Below are positions 1 to 7,292 of a stretch of DNA of 28,733 bases, piece after piece. This DNA is from Giesbergeria sp. (GTDB taxonomy: Bacteria; Pseudomonadota; Gammaproteobacteria; Burkholderiales; Burkholderiaceae_C). Location of the stretch: assembly GCA_017987055.1 (NCBI GenBank), contig JAGNUJ010000004.1, forward strand, positions 1-28,733, read 5' to 3'. A program made the position numbers and the translations under genes. The notes under the pieces were generated by a model. That model saw nothing but the letters and a program-made list of their open reading frames with translations. It did not search any database and was not told the origin of the DNA. Positions within the stretch are counted from its first letter, which is position 1, and each line of letters starts with the position of its first letter.

Positions 1-478
1 CCGAGACCTTGTCCAGCGGAATCTGGTCGAACAAGATTTTCATGTCCTCGACCGAGTCAATCGCTACGCCGGCCTTGCCAACGTCGCCGGTGACGCGCGG
101 GTGGTCGCTGTCGTAGCCCCGGTGCGTGGCCAAGTCAAAGGCGACGGACACGCCTTGACCGCCCGCAGCCAGTGCTTTGCGGTAGAAGGCGTTGGATTCT
201 TCTGCCGTGGAGAAACCGGCGTATTGGCGAATCGTCCACGGGCGCACCGCATACATGGTGGCTTGGGGGCCGCGCAGGTAAGGCTCAAAACCGGGCAGCG
301 TGTCGGCGTAGGACAGGTCGGCGGTATCGGCAGCGGTATAGAGCGGCTTGACGACGATGCCGTCGGGCGTGGTCCAGTTCAGCGCGGAGACATCGCCGCC
401 GGGGGCGGACTTGGCAGCGGCGCGCTCCCAGTCGGCAAGGGTGGAGGGCTTGAAGTTTGGTTCAGTAGAGCTGGTCAT
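1..478 (-). CDS. methylmalonyl-CoA mutase, N-terminal part (cut by window edge)
   Basis: This frame runs off the left edge, so only about the first 159 residues are present. It starts at the ATG whose complement is at 476-478 and begins [14 protein letters not shown]. Further on come [17 protein letters not shown], the segment [11 protein letters not shown], and [18 protein letters not shown], which are hallmarks of the large substrate-binding subunit of B12-dependent methylmalonyl-CoA mutase. The family interconverts methylmalonyl-CoA and succinyl-CoA in the cytoplasm, the last step of propionyl-CoA assimilation. The B12-binding C-terminus lies outside the window. A GntR/FCD regulator is divergently transcribed 127 bp away and is the obvious candidate controller. 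The ribosome binding site is weak. The mutase family is secure. Whether this is the ordinary enzyme or the closely related isobutyryl- or ethylmalonyl-CoA type cannot be decided from the N-terminus alone. Confidence 0.9.
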   Translation of the reverse strand, partial: MTSSTEPNFKPSTLADWERAAAKSAPGGDVSALNWTTPDGIVVKPLYTAADTADLSYADTLPGFEPYLRGPQATMYAVRPWTIRQYAGFSTAEESNAFYRKALAAGGQGVSVAFDLATHRGYDSDHPRVTGDVGKAGVAIDSVEDMKILFDQIPLDKVS

Positions 479-573
479 GGCGGTGTCACTGGGTTCGTAA
501 AGCAGTCGCAAAACGTTACATACAGGCGTAATGCCCGGGAGTTTACCCGATTCGTAATTATTAATTTATAGTT

Positions 574-594
574 TTTGGTGCCATGGTTTGGTAC
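574..594 (+). promoter_or_regulatory. candidate operator: direct repeat TTTGGTRC in the mutase/GntR intergenic region
   Basis: TTTGGTGC at 574-581 and TTTGGTAC at 587-594 are repeated 13 bp apart, just before the GntR start. The stretch in front of them (about 552-576) is AT-rich. FCD-type GntR regulators often bind GGT-containing sites between themselves and a divergent target. This is inference from position and repetition only. Confidence 0.3.
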
Positions 595-605
595 ATTCCA
601 GCGCT

Positions 606-1241
606 ATGTCCGCAGTCACCCTGACCCCCCGCGCTCTGTACCAAGAAGTTGCCGAGCAATTGCGCCAGCGCATCTTTAACCGCGAGCTGGAGCCGGGCAG
701 CTGGATTGACGAGCTGAAAATTGCCGAAGAATTTGGCATCAGCCGCACGCCGCTGCGCGAAGCTTTGAAGGTGCTGGCGGCTGAAGGCTTGGTGACGATG
801 AAAGTGCGCCGGGGCGCTTACGTTACCGAAATGAGCGACAAAGACCTGCGCGATGTGTACCACCTGCTGGGCTTGTTAGAGAGCGATGCCGCCGCCGTAG
901 TTGCCACCAGCGCCAGCGCTGAACAAAGACAAAGCCTGCAAGATTTGCATGCCGAGCTAGAGAGCGCCGTTGGTGAGCGCGAGCGCTTTTTTGCTATCAA
1001 CGAGCGCTTTCACCTGCGCATCTTGGAGCTGGCCGACAACCGCTGGCGCTGCCAGATGGTGTCAGATTTGCGCAAAGTGATGAAGCTTAATCGGCACAAC
1101 TCGCTGCTCAAGCAAGGGCGCATGGAGGAGTCGCTGCAAGAGCACCGCACCGTTTTGGCGGCCATCTTGGCCGGTGATGCATTTGCCAGCCAGCGCGCCA
1201 TGCAGGCGCACTTTACGCGCGGGCTGGAAGCGGCCGCCTGA
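606..1241 (+). CDS. GntR-family transcriptional regulator, FCD (FadR-like) subfamily
   Basis: This is a 211-residue cytoplasmic DNA-binding regulator. The winged helix-turn-helix occupies about residues 10-76 and includes SWIDELKIAEEFGISRTPLR and EGLVTMKVRRGAYV. The all-helical FCD ligand domain follows (about 80-205), with the usual histidines in ERFHLRI, EHRTVL and MQAHF that normally bind a metal. I chose ATG 606 over the upstream TTG at 588 because the family N-terminus (TPRALYQEVAEQLRQ) follows directly and residues from the TTG start add nothing. The gene is divergent from the methylmalonyl-CoA mutase, so it probably senses a metabolite of propionyl-CoA metabolism. That role is inference, and no specific ligand can be read from the sequence. 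The length is normal for the family. Confidence 0.88.
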   Translation: MSAVTLTPRALYQEVAEQLRQRIFNRELEPGSWIDELKIAEEFGISRTPLREALKVLAAEGLVTMKVRRGAYVTEMSDKDLRDVYHLLGLLESDAAAVVATSASAEQRQSLQDLHAELESAVGERERFFAINERFHLRILELADNRWRCQMVSDLRKVMKLNRHNSLLKQGRMEESLQEHRTVLAAILAGDAFASQRAMQAHFTRGLEAAA

Positions 1242-1277
1242 GGCCTGAGCGGGGCACTTACGTCCTCTCAGCGCTGC

Positions 1278-1940
1278 TTATTGCATGGAAGCGACAAACG
1301 CCACGATGGCATTGATATCGGCATCGGTCATGTCTTTGGTGTTGGCCACCATCACGGAGTCGGCACGTCGACCACCACCGGCGCGGTAGTTTTTCAGGGT
1401 TTGCGTCAGATAAGCCACCTGCTGACCGGCGATGCGCGGAAACTGCGCGCTGCCACGCCCATCGGTGCCGTGACAGCTAAAGCAGACTTTGTTGAAGTAT
1501 TCCTGCCCTTTGGCGGCCAAAGCCACGTTGATGGCTGGCGTGCGCACCACTTGCTGCGAGCTATAGAACAGCACCATGCCGATTTTCTCGTCGTTGTTCA
1601 TGGCGCGGATCATGCCTTCCATGAACATATCACGGCGCCGGCCATCGGCAAACTGGCGCACTTGCTCTAGCAAATAGGCCGGGTTTTGTCCGGCCAAGTT
1701 GGGAATCTCGGGTTTGACGCTGTTGCCGCCTTCGCCGTGGCAATTGGCGCATACCGCTGCCACTTTGCGCCCTGTGCTGAGCAATTTGGCACTCAGCTCG
1801 GGATCGGCCTGCACTTGGGCAAAGCGCGCGCTCAGGTCGATTGGCGCGCGTTTGGAGCTTTGGGCCAACGCCACAACCGGCTGCAATAAGACCGCTGCTA
1901 GAAGTGCTACCACCCATCTCTTTTGAACGCGCTGTGCCAT
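1278..1940 (-). CDS. dihaem c-type cytochrome (cytochrome c4-like)
   Basis: The protein has 220 residues. An N-terminal export signal (basic start, then VVALLAAVLLQPVVALAQ) predicts a periplasmic location. Two haem-attachment motifs are visible, CANCH at 64-68 and CFSCH at 153-157, each opening a cytochrome c domain of about 90 residues, as in cytochrome c4. Candidate axial methionines lie in RRRDMFMEGM (first domain) and in ADSVMVANTKDM (second domain). Such proteins shuttle electrons to terminal oxidases. No oxidase gene is adjacent, so the partner is unknown. The gene stands alone, convergent with the GntR gene. It is followed upstream by a dispersed repeat copy (2030-2131). No clear Shine-Dalgarno sequence precedes the ATG. 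The function class is secure and the specific electron partner is not. Confidence 0.9.
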   Translation of the reverse strand: MAQRVQKRWVVALLAAVLLQPVVALAQSSKRAPIDLSARFAQVQADPELSAKLLSTGRKVAAVCANCHGEGGNSVKPEIPNLAGQNPAYLLEQVRQFADGRRRDMFMEGMIRAMNNDEKIGMVLFYSSQQVVRTPAINVALAAKGQEYFNKVCFSCHGTDGRGSAQFPRIAGQQVAYLTQTLKNYRAGGGRRADSVMVANTKDMTDADINAIVAFVASMQ

Positions 1941-2029
1941 ATGGTGTCCACTTAGAAAAAATGGTCATTTTAGGCCGGATGTACGTTTTGTCTCCAATTA
2001 TTCAGCGCTGGTACGCGGGCTGCGGCTGC

Positions 2030-2131
2030 GCTATTAAAAAAGAAGCTTCAACCGCACGCATTTAAAGGCTTTCAGTATTAAATCTGCCTGAAAGCTATAT
2101 AAATCAAGCGGTATAAGCTATTGTTTTTGAA
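2030..2131 (+). repeat. dispersed repeat, long form, copy A
   Basis: This stretch of about 102 bp aligns almost end to end with 3441-3543. Shared blocks include CCGCACG, ATTTAAAGG, TTTCAG, TGAAAGC, ATATAAAT, AAGCG, TATAAGCTAT and GTTTTT. The two copies point the same way and enclose the decayed CheB-CheR-EAL gene. The inner core CCGCACGYATTTAAAGG also appears in the copies at 23898 and 27458, which places it in the wider family. Confidence 0.85.
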
Positions 2132-2139
2132 TAGGCGCT

Positions 2140-3430
2140 TCAAGCACTCCAAGCGGCATCGGGTTGCCAAGAGGCGGCCCATGCGGGCAGCTGCTCGGCG
2201 GGCATGGTGTGGGCAATGACGTTGCCTTGCGCCATCTCGCAGCCCAGTTGCAGCAGGGCGACGCCGTGGGCTACGGTCTCGACGCCCTCGGCAATCACTT
2301 CGCGTTTGAAGGCGGCGGCCAGCCCGATAACGCCCTTCAAAATGGCCAAGTCGCTCGGGTCTTCCAGCATGTCGCGCACAAAGCTTTGGTCAATTTTGAG
2401 CTGGGCCACGCGCAGGCTTTTAAGGTAGATCAGCGACGAGTAGCCGGTGCCAAAGTCGTCCAAGGCAAATTGCACGCCGATGTGGCTGCAGTCTTCAATC
2501 AGCTGCGATATCTGCGCCATATCGGCCAGCGCGCTGGTCTCTAGCACTTCCAGCCACAGTCGGGCCGGCTCGATGCCCGGGTGCTGGGTCAGCAGGGTTT
2601 GGAGCCGCTCGAAAAAGTCCAGTTGCTGCAACTGGCGGGCGCTGATGTTGACTTCGTGCTGCACCGGCAGCAGCGTATCGAGCACTTATGCACTCAAACA
2701 GCAAGATGGCCAGCGAATAGGCCTCTTCGCCCGTCGAGCAGCCAGCCGACCAGACCCGCAGGCTGTGCTGGTTGGCCTTGTTGGCCGATTTGCTGGCAAA
2801 CAGCTGGGGGGTGATGTGCGCTTTGAGCGCCGCAAAGGCCTCGGCGTCGCGAAAAAAGTGGGTAACGCCAATCAGCAAGTCGCCAAACAGAGCGTCAATC
2901 TCGGACGGTGTTTTTTGCAGGTATTGGACATACGTCTCCAAGTCGCCAACTTGGTGTACTGCCATGCGCCGCTCGATGCGCCGGCAAATGGTGCTGGGCT
3001 TGTACTGAGAAAAGTCGTGCCCGGTTTGGGCGCGCAGCAGCGCAAAAATCTTGTGCAGCGCCCCTTCCGTTTGCGCCATGGCCAGCTTGTCGGCCACCGC
3101 CAGCTTGCCAAAGGCGTGCGCGACGTAGGCCAACAGCTGGGCGCGCGGCGCAGCCGGCTCCAGCAGGTGCAGCACGCCTTGGCGCAGGCTCATGTCGTAG
3201 TTGGGCGCAATGATGTAGACGCAGTTGGCCTGCACCACCATCGCGTCTTGCACCTCCAACACCTGCATGCGGGTGTAGCGGCCAATCAGCTGCGAGAGGA
3301 GGCTTTTGTGGTCGGGCGCCAAGTGCTGCACCAGCACAAAGGCCATGCCGGGGTCTTTGTCGGCGGGCAGGCCCGAAGAAATAAAGACATAGCGAGGGAT
3401 CAGCGCAGCAGAAAAAAGCTGCGTTGTCTC
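2140..3430 (-). pseudogene. decayed CheB-CheR-(PAS-GGDEF)-EAL signalling protein
   Basis: Reading from the right, the open frame shows the middle of a CheB methylesterase (DPGMAFVLVQHLAPDHKSLL). Next comes a CheR helical domain (QYKPSTICRRIERRM) and the start of the CheR SAM fold (VWSAGCSTGEEAYSLAILL). At about 2685-2700 it jumps in another frame into the second half of an EAL phosphodiesterase (VNISARQL, LDDFGTGYSSL, KIDQSFV, VIAEGVET), ending at 2140. Three defects are visible. The N-terminal CheB part with its nucleophile motif (GASAGG) is missing, and the frame starts inside a repeat copy. The rest of CheR plus the expected PAS/GGDEF and first half of EAL are deleted. The two remaining pieces are out of frame. 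The parent would have been a large multi-domain chemotaxis/c-di-GMP fusion of a kind common in these bacteria. The surviving EAL half (2140-2685) has no plausible start or first half, so I do not expect a working product. Confidence 0.85.
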
Positions 3431-3440
3431 TGCAATATGT

Positions 3441-3543
3441 GCTTTTAAAATTGATAGCTACAGCCGCACGTATTTAAAGGATTTCAGCGTAAAAACCATT
3501 TGAAAGCCATATAAATAAAGCGCTATAAGCTATGGTTTTTAAA
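3441..3543 (+). repeat. dispersed repeat, long form, copy B
   Basis: This copy aligns with 2030-2131 over its full length. It begins with a TTGATAGCTACAGC block like the short family members and ends with GCTATAAGCTATGGTTTTTA, roughly the inverse of its start. The whole unit could therefore fold back on itself. It cuts off the N-terminus of the CheB-like pseudogene and reaches to within 50 bp of dusA. Confidence 0.85.
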
Positions 3544-3591
3544 GCAGCTTTGCCGCGTCTGCGCACCGCCTCGGCGGGGATAATCGCCGCC

Positions 3592-4659
3592 ATGTCTGAA
3601 ATTGCCCCTGCTTTGAATACTCCTTTGAATACTCTTTCGGCCCTTTCCCCCGGCCCGCACAGCCCGTGGCGCATGAGCGTTGCCCCCATGATGGAGTGGA
3701 CTGACCGCCATTGCCGCTACTTTCACCGGCTGCTCAGTCGCCGGACGTTGCTCTACACCGAGATGGTCAATGGCGGCGCGGTCATCCACGGCGGCACTGA
3801 GCGGCATTTGCGCTTTAACGCGGAAGAGCATCCCGTCGCCCTGCAGCTGGGCGGCAACGAGCCGGCGACGCTGGCGCGCAGCGCGCAACTGGGCGCGCAG
3901 TGGGGCTACAACGAAATCAACCTCAACTGCGGCTGCCCCAGCGACCGGGTCAAGCGCGGCGCGTTTGGCGCCAGCTTGATGAAGGCGCCGGCCTTGGTGG
4001 CCGATTGCGTCAAGGCGATGCTCGATGCGGTCGAGGCGCCGAATGTGCCCATCACCATCAAGCACCGCATTGGCATCGACAAGGAGGAGAGCTATGACTT
4101 TGTGCGCGACTTCATCGGCACCGTGGCCGAGGCGGGCTGCAGCACTTTCATCGTCCACGCGCGCAATGCGTGGCTCAACGGCATCAGCCCCAAAGAAAAC
4201 CGCCAAATTCCGCCGCTGCGCTACGCGGTGGTGGCGCAGCTCAAGCGCGATTTCCCCCACCTGACGCTGGCCATCAATGGCGGCATCAGCAGCGATGCAG
4301 TGGTGCTGGAGCAGCTGGCGCTGGTCGATGGCGTGATGGTCGGGCGCGAGGCCTACCACAACCCGTGGTGGCTGGCGCGCTGGGACGAGCTGTTTTATGG
4401 CGATGCACCCAACACCGCCATCACCCGCGAGGGTGTCGAGGCGGCGATGGTCGATTACATGGAGCGCGAGCAGGCGCTGCATGGCACGCCGTGGGCCAGC
4501 ATGGCGCGGCATATGCTGGGTTTGCGCCACGGCCTGCGCGGCGCGCGGCGCTGGCGCCAGATTTGGAGTGACCACCAGCTCAAAGAGCTGCCGGTGCGGC
4601 AGGTGGCGGCGATGGCAGCGTTGGCGCACACCGACGAGGCGGCGGCGGACAGGGCTTAG
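3592..4659 (+). CDS. dusA: tRNA-dihydrouridine(20/20a) synthase DusA
   Basis: This FMN enzyme reduces uridines in the D-loop of tRNA with NADPH. The family signature SVAPMMEWTDRHCRYF opens the TIM barrel. It is followed by EMVNGGAVIHG, the nucleotide-binding ALQLGGNEPATLA, and NLNCGCPSDRV, whose Cys115 is the expected catalytic acid. Then come IKHRIGIDKEESYDF, FIVHARNAWLNGISPKENR and the flavin-phosphate segment INGGISS with DGVMVGREAYHNPW. The choice of product (DusA rather than DusB or DusC) rests on WTDRHCRYFHR and HARNAWL. I chose ATG 3592 (355 residues). The in-frame ATG at 3532 lies inside repeat copy B and adds residues unlike the family. A GATAAT box lies 11 bp before the chosen start. 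The gene converges on the CHASE-GGDEF-EAL gene and the two stop codons overlap. Confidence 0.95.
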   Translation: MSEIAPALNTPLNTLSALSPGPHSPWRMSVAPMMEWTDRHCRYFHRLLSRRTLLYTEMVNGGAVIHGGTERHLRFNAEEHPVALQLGGNEPATLARSAQLGAQWGYNEINLNCGCPSDRVKRGAFGASLMKAPALVADCVKAMLDAVEAPNVPITIKHRIGIDKEESYDFVRDFIGTVAEAGCSTFIVHARNAWLNGISPKENRQIPPLRYAVVAQLKRDFPHLTLAINGGISSDAVVLEQLALVDGVMVGREAYHNPWWLARWDELFYGDAPNTAITREGVEAAMVDYMEREQALHGTPWASMARHMLGLRHGLRGARRWRQIWSDHQLKELPVRQVAAMAALAHTDEAAADRA

Positions 4660-7025
4660 CTGCTGTGGTGCAGCTGCTGGTCTAGCCACGACTGCATCAG
4701 CATCGGGCGCTCGAACAAGTAGCCTTGCAGATCGTCACAGTGGTGGGTTCGCAAAAAATCGGCCTGCGCTTGGGTTTCGACCCCTTCGGCGACTACGCGC
4801 AAATTGAAGTGCATGGCCATGGCCAAGATGGCTTGCACGATGGCGGTGTCGTCGGGGTCGTGCGGGATGTCGTTGATGAAACTCTTGTCAATTTTTAGCT
4901 CAAACAGCGGCAGTTTTTTCAGGTAGGACAGGCTGGAGTAGCCGGTGCCAAAGTCGTCAATTGAAAAGCGAATGCCCATTTGCACCAGCTCGCTCATGCG
5001 CACAATGGTGTCGAGGCTGTCGACGAGCAGGGTTTCGGTGATTTCTAAAATCAGCTGCGTCGGCGGCGCGCCGGTTTGCTGCAAGATGCTGCGAATGCGT
5101 TCAACAAAGTCCTCTTGGTGAAACTGGCGCGGGCTGACGTTGACCGACAGCGACAGAGTCGGGCGCGTCGCTTGCAGCTGCGCTAGCGCTTGGCAGGCCT
5201 GCACGATGACCCAATCACCCAGTCGCAAAATCAGCCCAGATTCTTCAGCCACCGAGATAAACCTATCCGGCGACACGCTGCCGCGCAGTGGATGGTTCCA
5301 GCGCAGCAGCAGCTCGCCGCCAACCACCGTGTCGGTAGCGGCAGCATTGACCTGCGATTGCACATACAGCGAGATTTCTCCGCGTTCTAGCGCAGTTTTG
5401 ACGTCTTGCTCTAGCGACAGACTTTCTTGCGCATCGGTCAGCATTGCGCTTTCGAATAGGCAGATGCGGTTGTGCTCCATTTTCTTGGCCAAGCACATGG
5501 CGGTGTCGGCCTCGCGCAGCAGAACATCGACGTTTTCAGAGTTTTTGGGGAATAAAGTGATGCCGATGCTGGCGCTGCTGGCGTATAGGTTGCCCTCGAG
5601 CTGATGCGGCACCTCCAGCGCGCTGCGCACTTGCTCGGCAATGCGCAGCGCCGCTGCTGTAGCGGCATGCATATCGCGCGACAGGTCGTTGAGCAGCAAC
5701 ACAAATTCGTCGCCGCCCAAGCGCGCCAAGATGTCACTGCTGCGCAGTAAATGCTTGAGACGCTGGGCAACTTGTATCAGCAGCGCATCCCCTACGGCGT
5801 GACCACGCGCATCATTGATTTGTTTGAAATTGTCTAAATCCAGAAAAATCAGTGCGCCCATTTGCCCTGAGCGCTGGTGCAGCATGATGGCGTTGCGCAG
5901 CCGCTCTTGCAGCAAGGCGCGGTTGGGCAAGCCCGTGAGGGTGTCGTAATAGGCCAGCTTGTGTTCGGTGATGTCGCGCGCCAAGGTAATGCCGCGCTCA
6001 CGCCCAGTCAACAGCAGCCAAATGAGCCAGCCCAACAGCACGCTGCCGATAGCGCTTATGCCAGCAATCCAGTCATGTAGCGTTCGAGCGTGTTGCTCGA
6101 TGAAGCCAGCGCGTGGCTGCGACACCAGCGTCCAGCTGCGTCCGCCCAATGTCAATTGGCGGCTCGATTGCAGCCTTGCTGCCAGTCCGGTGAGCGGTGC
6201 CGAGCTGGCATCCTGTAGCGTCGTGCTGTGGCTGTCGGCGTTGCTGTAGAGCAGCTGCCCCTGCAGTGGCGCGCCGTCATAAATGCGCAAATCTATGTTG
6301 CTATCGATTTTTTCGGGCAGGCCCTTCATTAGCGTTGGCATTCGAAATTGCACGCTTACCCAGCCATACAGTGCCGCGCGGCGCTGCTCCAGCGTCGCTA
6401 TAGCGGCATTGTGCAGGTATAGCGGAAGATAAAGTACCAATGCAGCCGGCGCTTTGGTGATGTCGATGTCCATGTCTTGGGCAAACTGTAGTTTGCTGGT
6501 GATGGATGGCTCGCCGCTGTCTCGTGCGCGCTCTAGTGCTTCCCAAGATTGAGGGCGGGTAGCAATGTCAAAGCCCAAGACGCGTTGATTTTCTTCGGTG
6601 AGCGGTTCAATAAAAGCAATCGGCGCGTAGTGCGCACGCCTGCCATCGGGAGCAGCAACGTCCAGCCATCGAATCATGGAGACGCCCTGTAAGCCAGGTT
6701 TGTTTTCTTCTAACTGCAGGGCACGGATGTAGACAGCAAACTCGGTTTGGCTGATGTGTTCTGAGCTGTCAAAAAAGCCTTTCATGCCACGCAACACCAG
6801 CTCGTAGGCATCCATGCGGTCTTCAAGGTTGTCGGCGATGCGGTTGACTGTGCGCTGAAAATCTTGCGCTACTTGGCTTGCTGCTTGGCGTTTTTGTTCT
6901 TGCCAGTACAGAGCGCTAACGCCCAACATCAACAACGTGAGCGCGCCTGCCACCAGCAACGGCCAGCGCCACTGCATGGCGCGGCCTGCCATTGTGTGGC
7001 GCGGGTCGGGGTGTGGTGGATGCAT
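4656..7025 (-). CDS. membrane CHASE-GGDEF-EAL c-di-GMP turnover protein
   Basis: This 789-residue inner-membrane signalling protein starts with a membrane helix (about 19-38), then a periplasmic CHASE sensor domain (about 65-280) with typical GFDIATRPQSWEALERAR and ALVLYLPLY segments. A second helix (about 320-340) leads to a GGDEF domain with the intact motif GGDEF at 437-441 and an upstream RSSD that fits an inhibitory I-site. The EAL domain has ELLLRWNHP in place of EALLRW, but keeps VNVSPRQF, LEITET, DDFGTGYSSL, KIDKSFI and VAEGVET, so phosphodiesterase activity is plausible. Both synthesis and breakdown of c-di-GMP are possible, and the net activity cannot be told. I chose ATG 7025 over an in-frame upstream start at 7055 because a GATAAT box sits just before it, as with dusA. 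The 3' end overlaps dusA by four bases. Confidence 0.92.
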   Translation of the reverse strand: MHPPHPDPRHTMAGRAMQWRWPLLVAGALTLLMLGVSALYWQEQKRQAASQVAQDFQRTVNRIADNLEDRMDAYELVLRGMKGFFDSSEHISQTEFAVYIRALQLEENKPGLQGVSMIRWLDVAAPDGRRAHYAPIAFIEPLTEENQRVLGFDIATRPQSWEALERARDSGEPSITSKLQFAQDMDIDITKAPAALVLYLPLYLHNAAIATLEQRRAALYGWVSVQFRMPTLMKGLPEKIDSNIDLRIYDGAPLQGQLLYSNADSHSTTLQDASSAPLTGLAARLQSSRQLTLGGRSWTLVSQPRAGFIEQHARTLHDWIAGISAIGSVLLGWLIWLLLTGRERGITLARDITEHKLAYYDTLTGLPNRALLQERLRNAIMLHQRSGQMGALIFLDLDNFKQINDARGHAVGDALLIQVAQRLKHLLRSSDILARLGGDEFVLLLNDLSRDMHAATAAALRIAEQVRSALEVPHQLEGNLYASSASIGITLFPKNSENVDVLLREADTAMCLAKKMEHNRICLFESAMLTDAQESLSLEQDVKTALERGEISLYVQSQVNAAATDTVVGGELLLRWNHPLRGSVSPDRFISVAEESGLILRLGDWVIVQACQALAQLQATRPTLSLSVNVSPRQFHQEDFVERIRSILQQTGAPPTQLILEITETLLVDSLDTIVRMSELVQMGIRFSIDDFGTGYSSLSYLKKLPLFELKIDKSFINDIPHDPDDTAIVQAILAMAMHFNLRVVAEGVETQAQADFLRTHHCDDLQGYLFERPMLMQSWLDQQLHHSS

Positions 7026-7091
7026 GGTGCAATTATCAGCAACCGCGCGCCGCAACTTACGGCTTCCCGTAGGATGACCATGGGGGGTTAT

Positions 7092-7119
7092 TTGTCACAC
7101 CCCTATCAAAAAATATAAT
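7092..7119 (+). promoter_or_regulatory. sigma70-type promoter upstream of phaZ
   Basis: TTGTCA at 7092-7097 and a perfect TATAAT at 7114-7119 are separated by 16 bp. Transcription would start near 7126 and leave an untranslated leader of about 165 bases before the depolymerase start. The rest of the gap to 7257 shows nothing else I recognise. Confidence 0.65.
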
Positions 7120-7257
7120 GTTTAACAATTAAAAAACCAGTACATTTCGCTAAGTTCGACCACGATGTCTAAGTCATTGATATTTCGCAAACTTGTAGTG
7201 CGTCAGCAACTCAACAAGAACGAGGCATCCAGCCACTTCTTGAAGTAACCAAGTGCT

Positions 7258-7280
7258 GTTATATTGCACTGCAACATAAC
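7258..7280 (+). promoter_or_regulatory. 23-bp near-perfect palindrome, candidate operator of phaZ
   Basis: GTTATATTGCA and TGCAACATAAC are inverted around one central base, with 10 of 11 positions matching. The inner TTGCA-N-TGCAA is notable because PhaR-type repressors of PHA genes are known to recognise TGC/GCA-rich inverted sites. It sits just before the likely ribosome binding site (AAGG at 7282-7285). Binding by PhaR is inference, and no phaR gene is present in the window. Confidence 0.5.
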
Positions 7281-7292
7281 TAAGGCCATGCC

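Noticed and set aside
2447..3448. 333-codon open frame on the plus strand
   Set aside because: It is antisense to the decayed CheB-CheR-EAL gene and shows no recognisable domain.
3523..4689. 388-codon open frame on the minus strand
   Set aside because: It is antisense to dusA and has a low-complexity Arg/Ala/His-rich translation without any motif.
5170..5200. AGCTGCGCTAGCGCTT in the CHASE-GGDEF-EAL gene, similar to the repeat core
   Set aside because: It encodes ordinary EAL-domain residues (CQALAQLQ) and needs no insertion to explain it.
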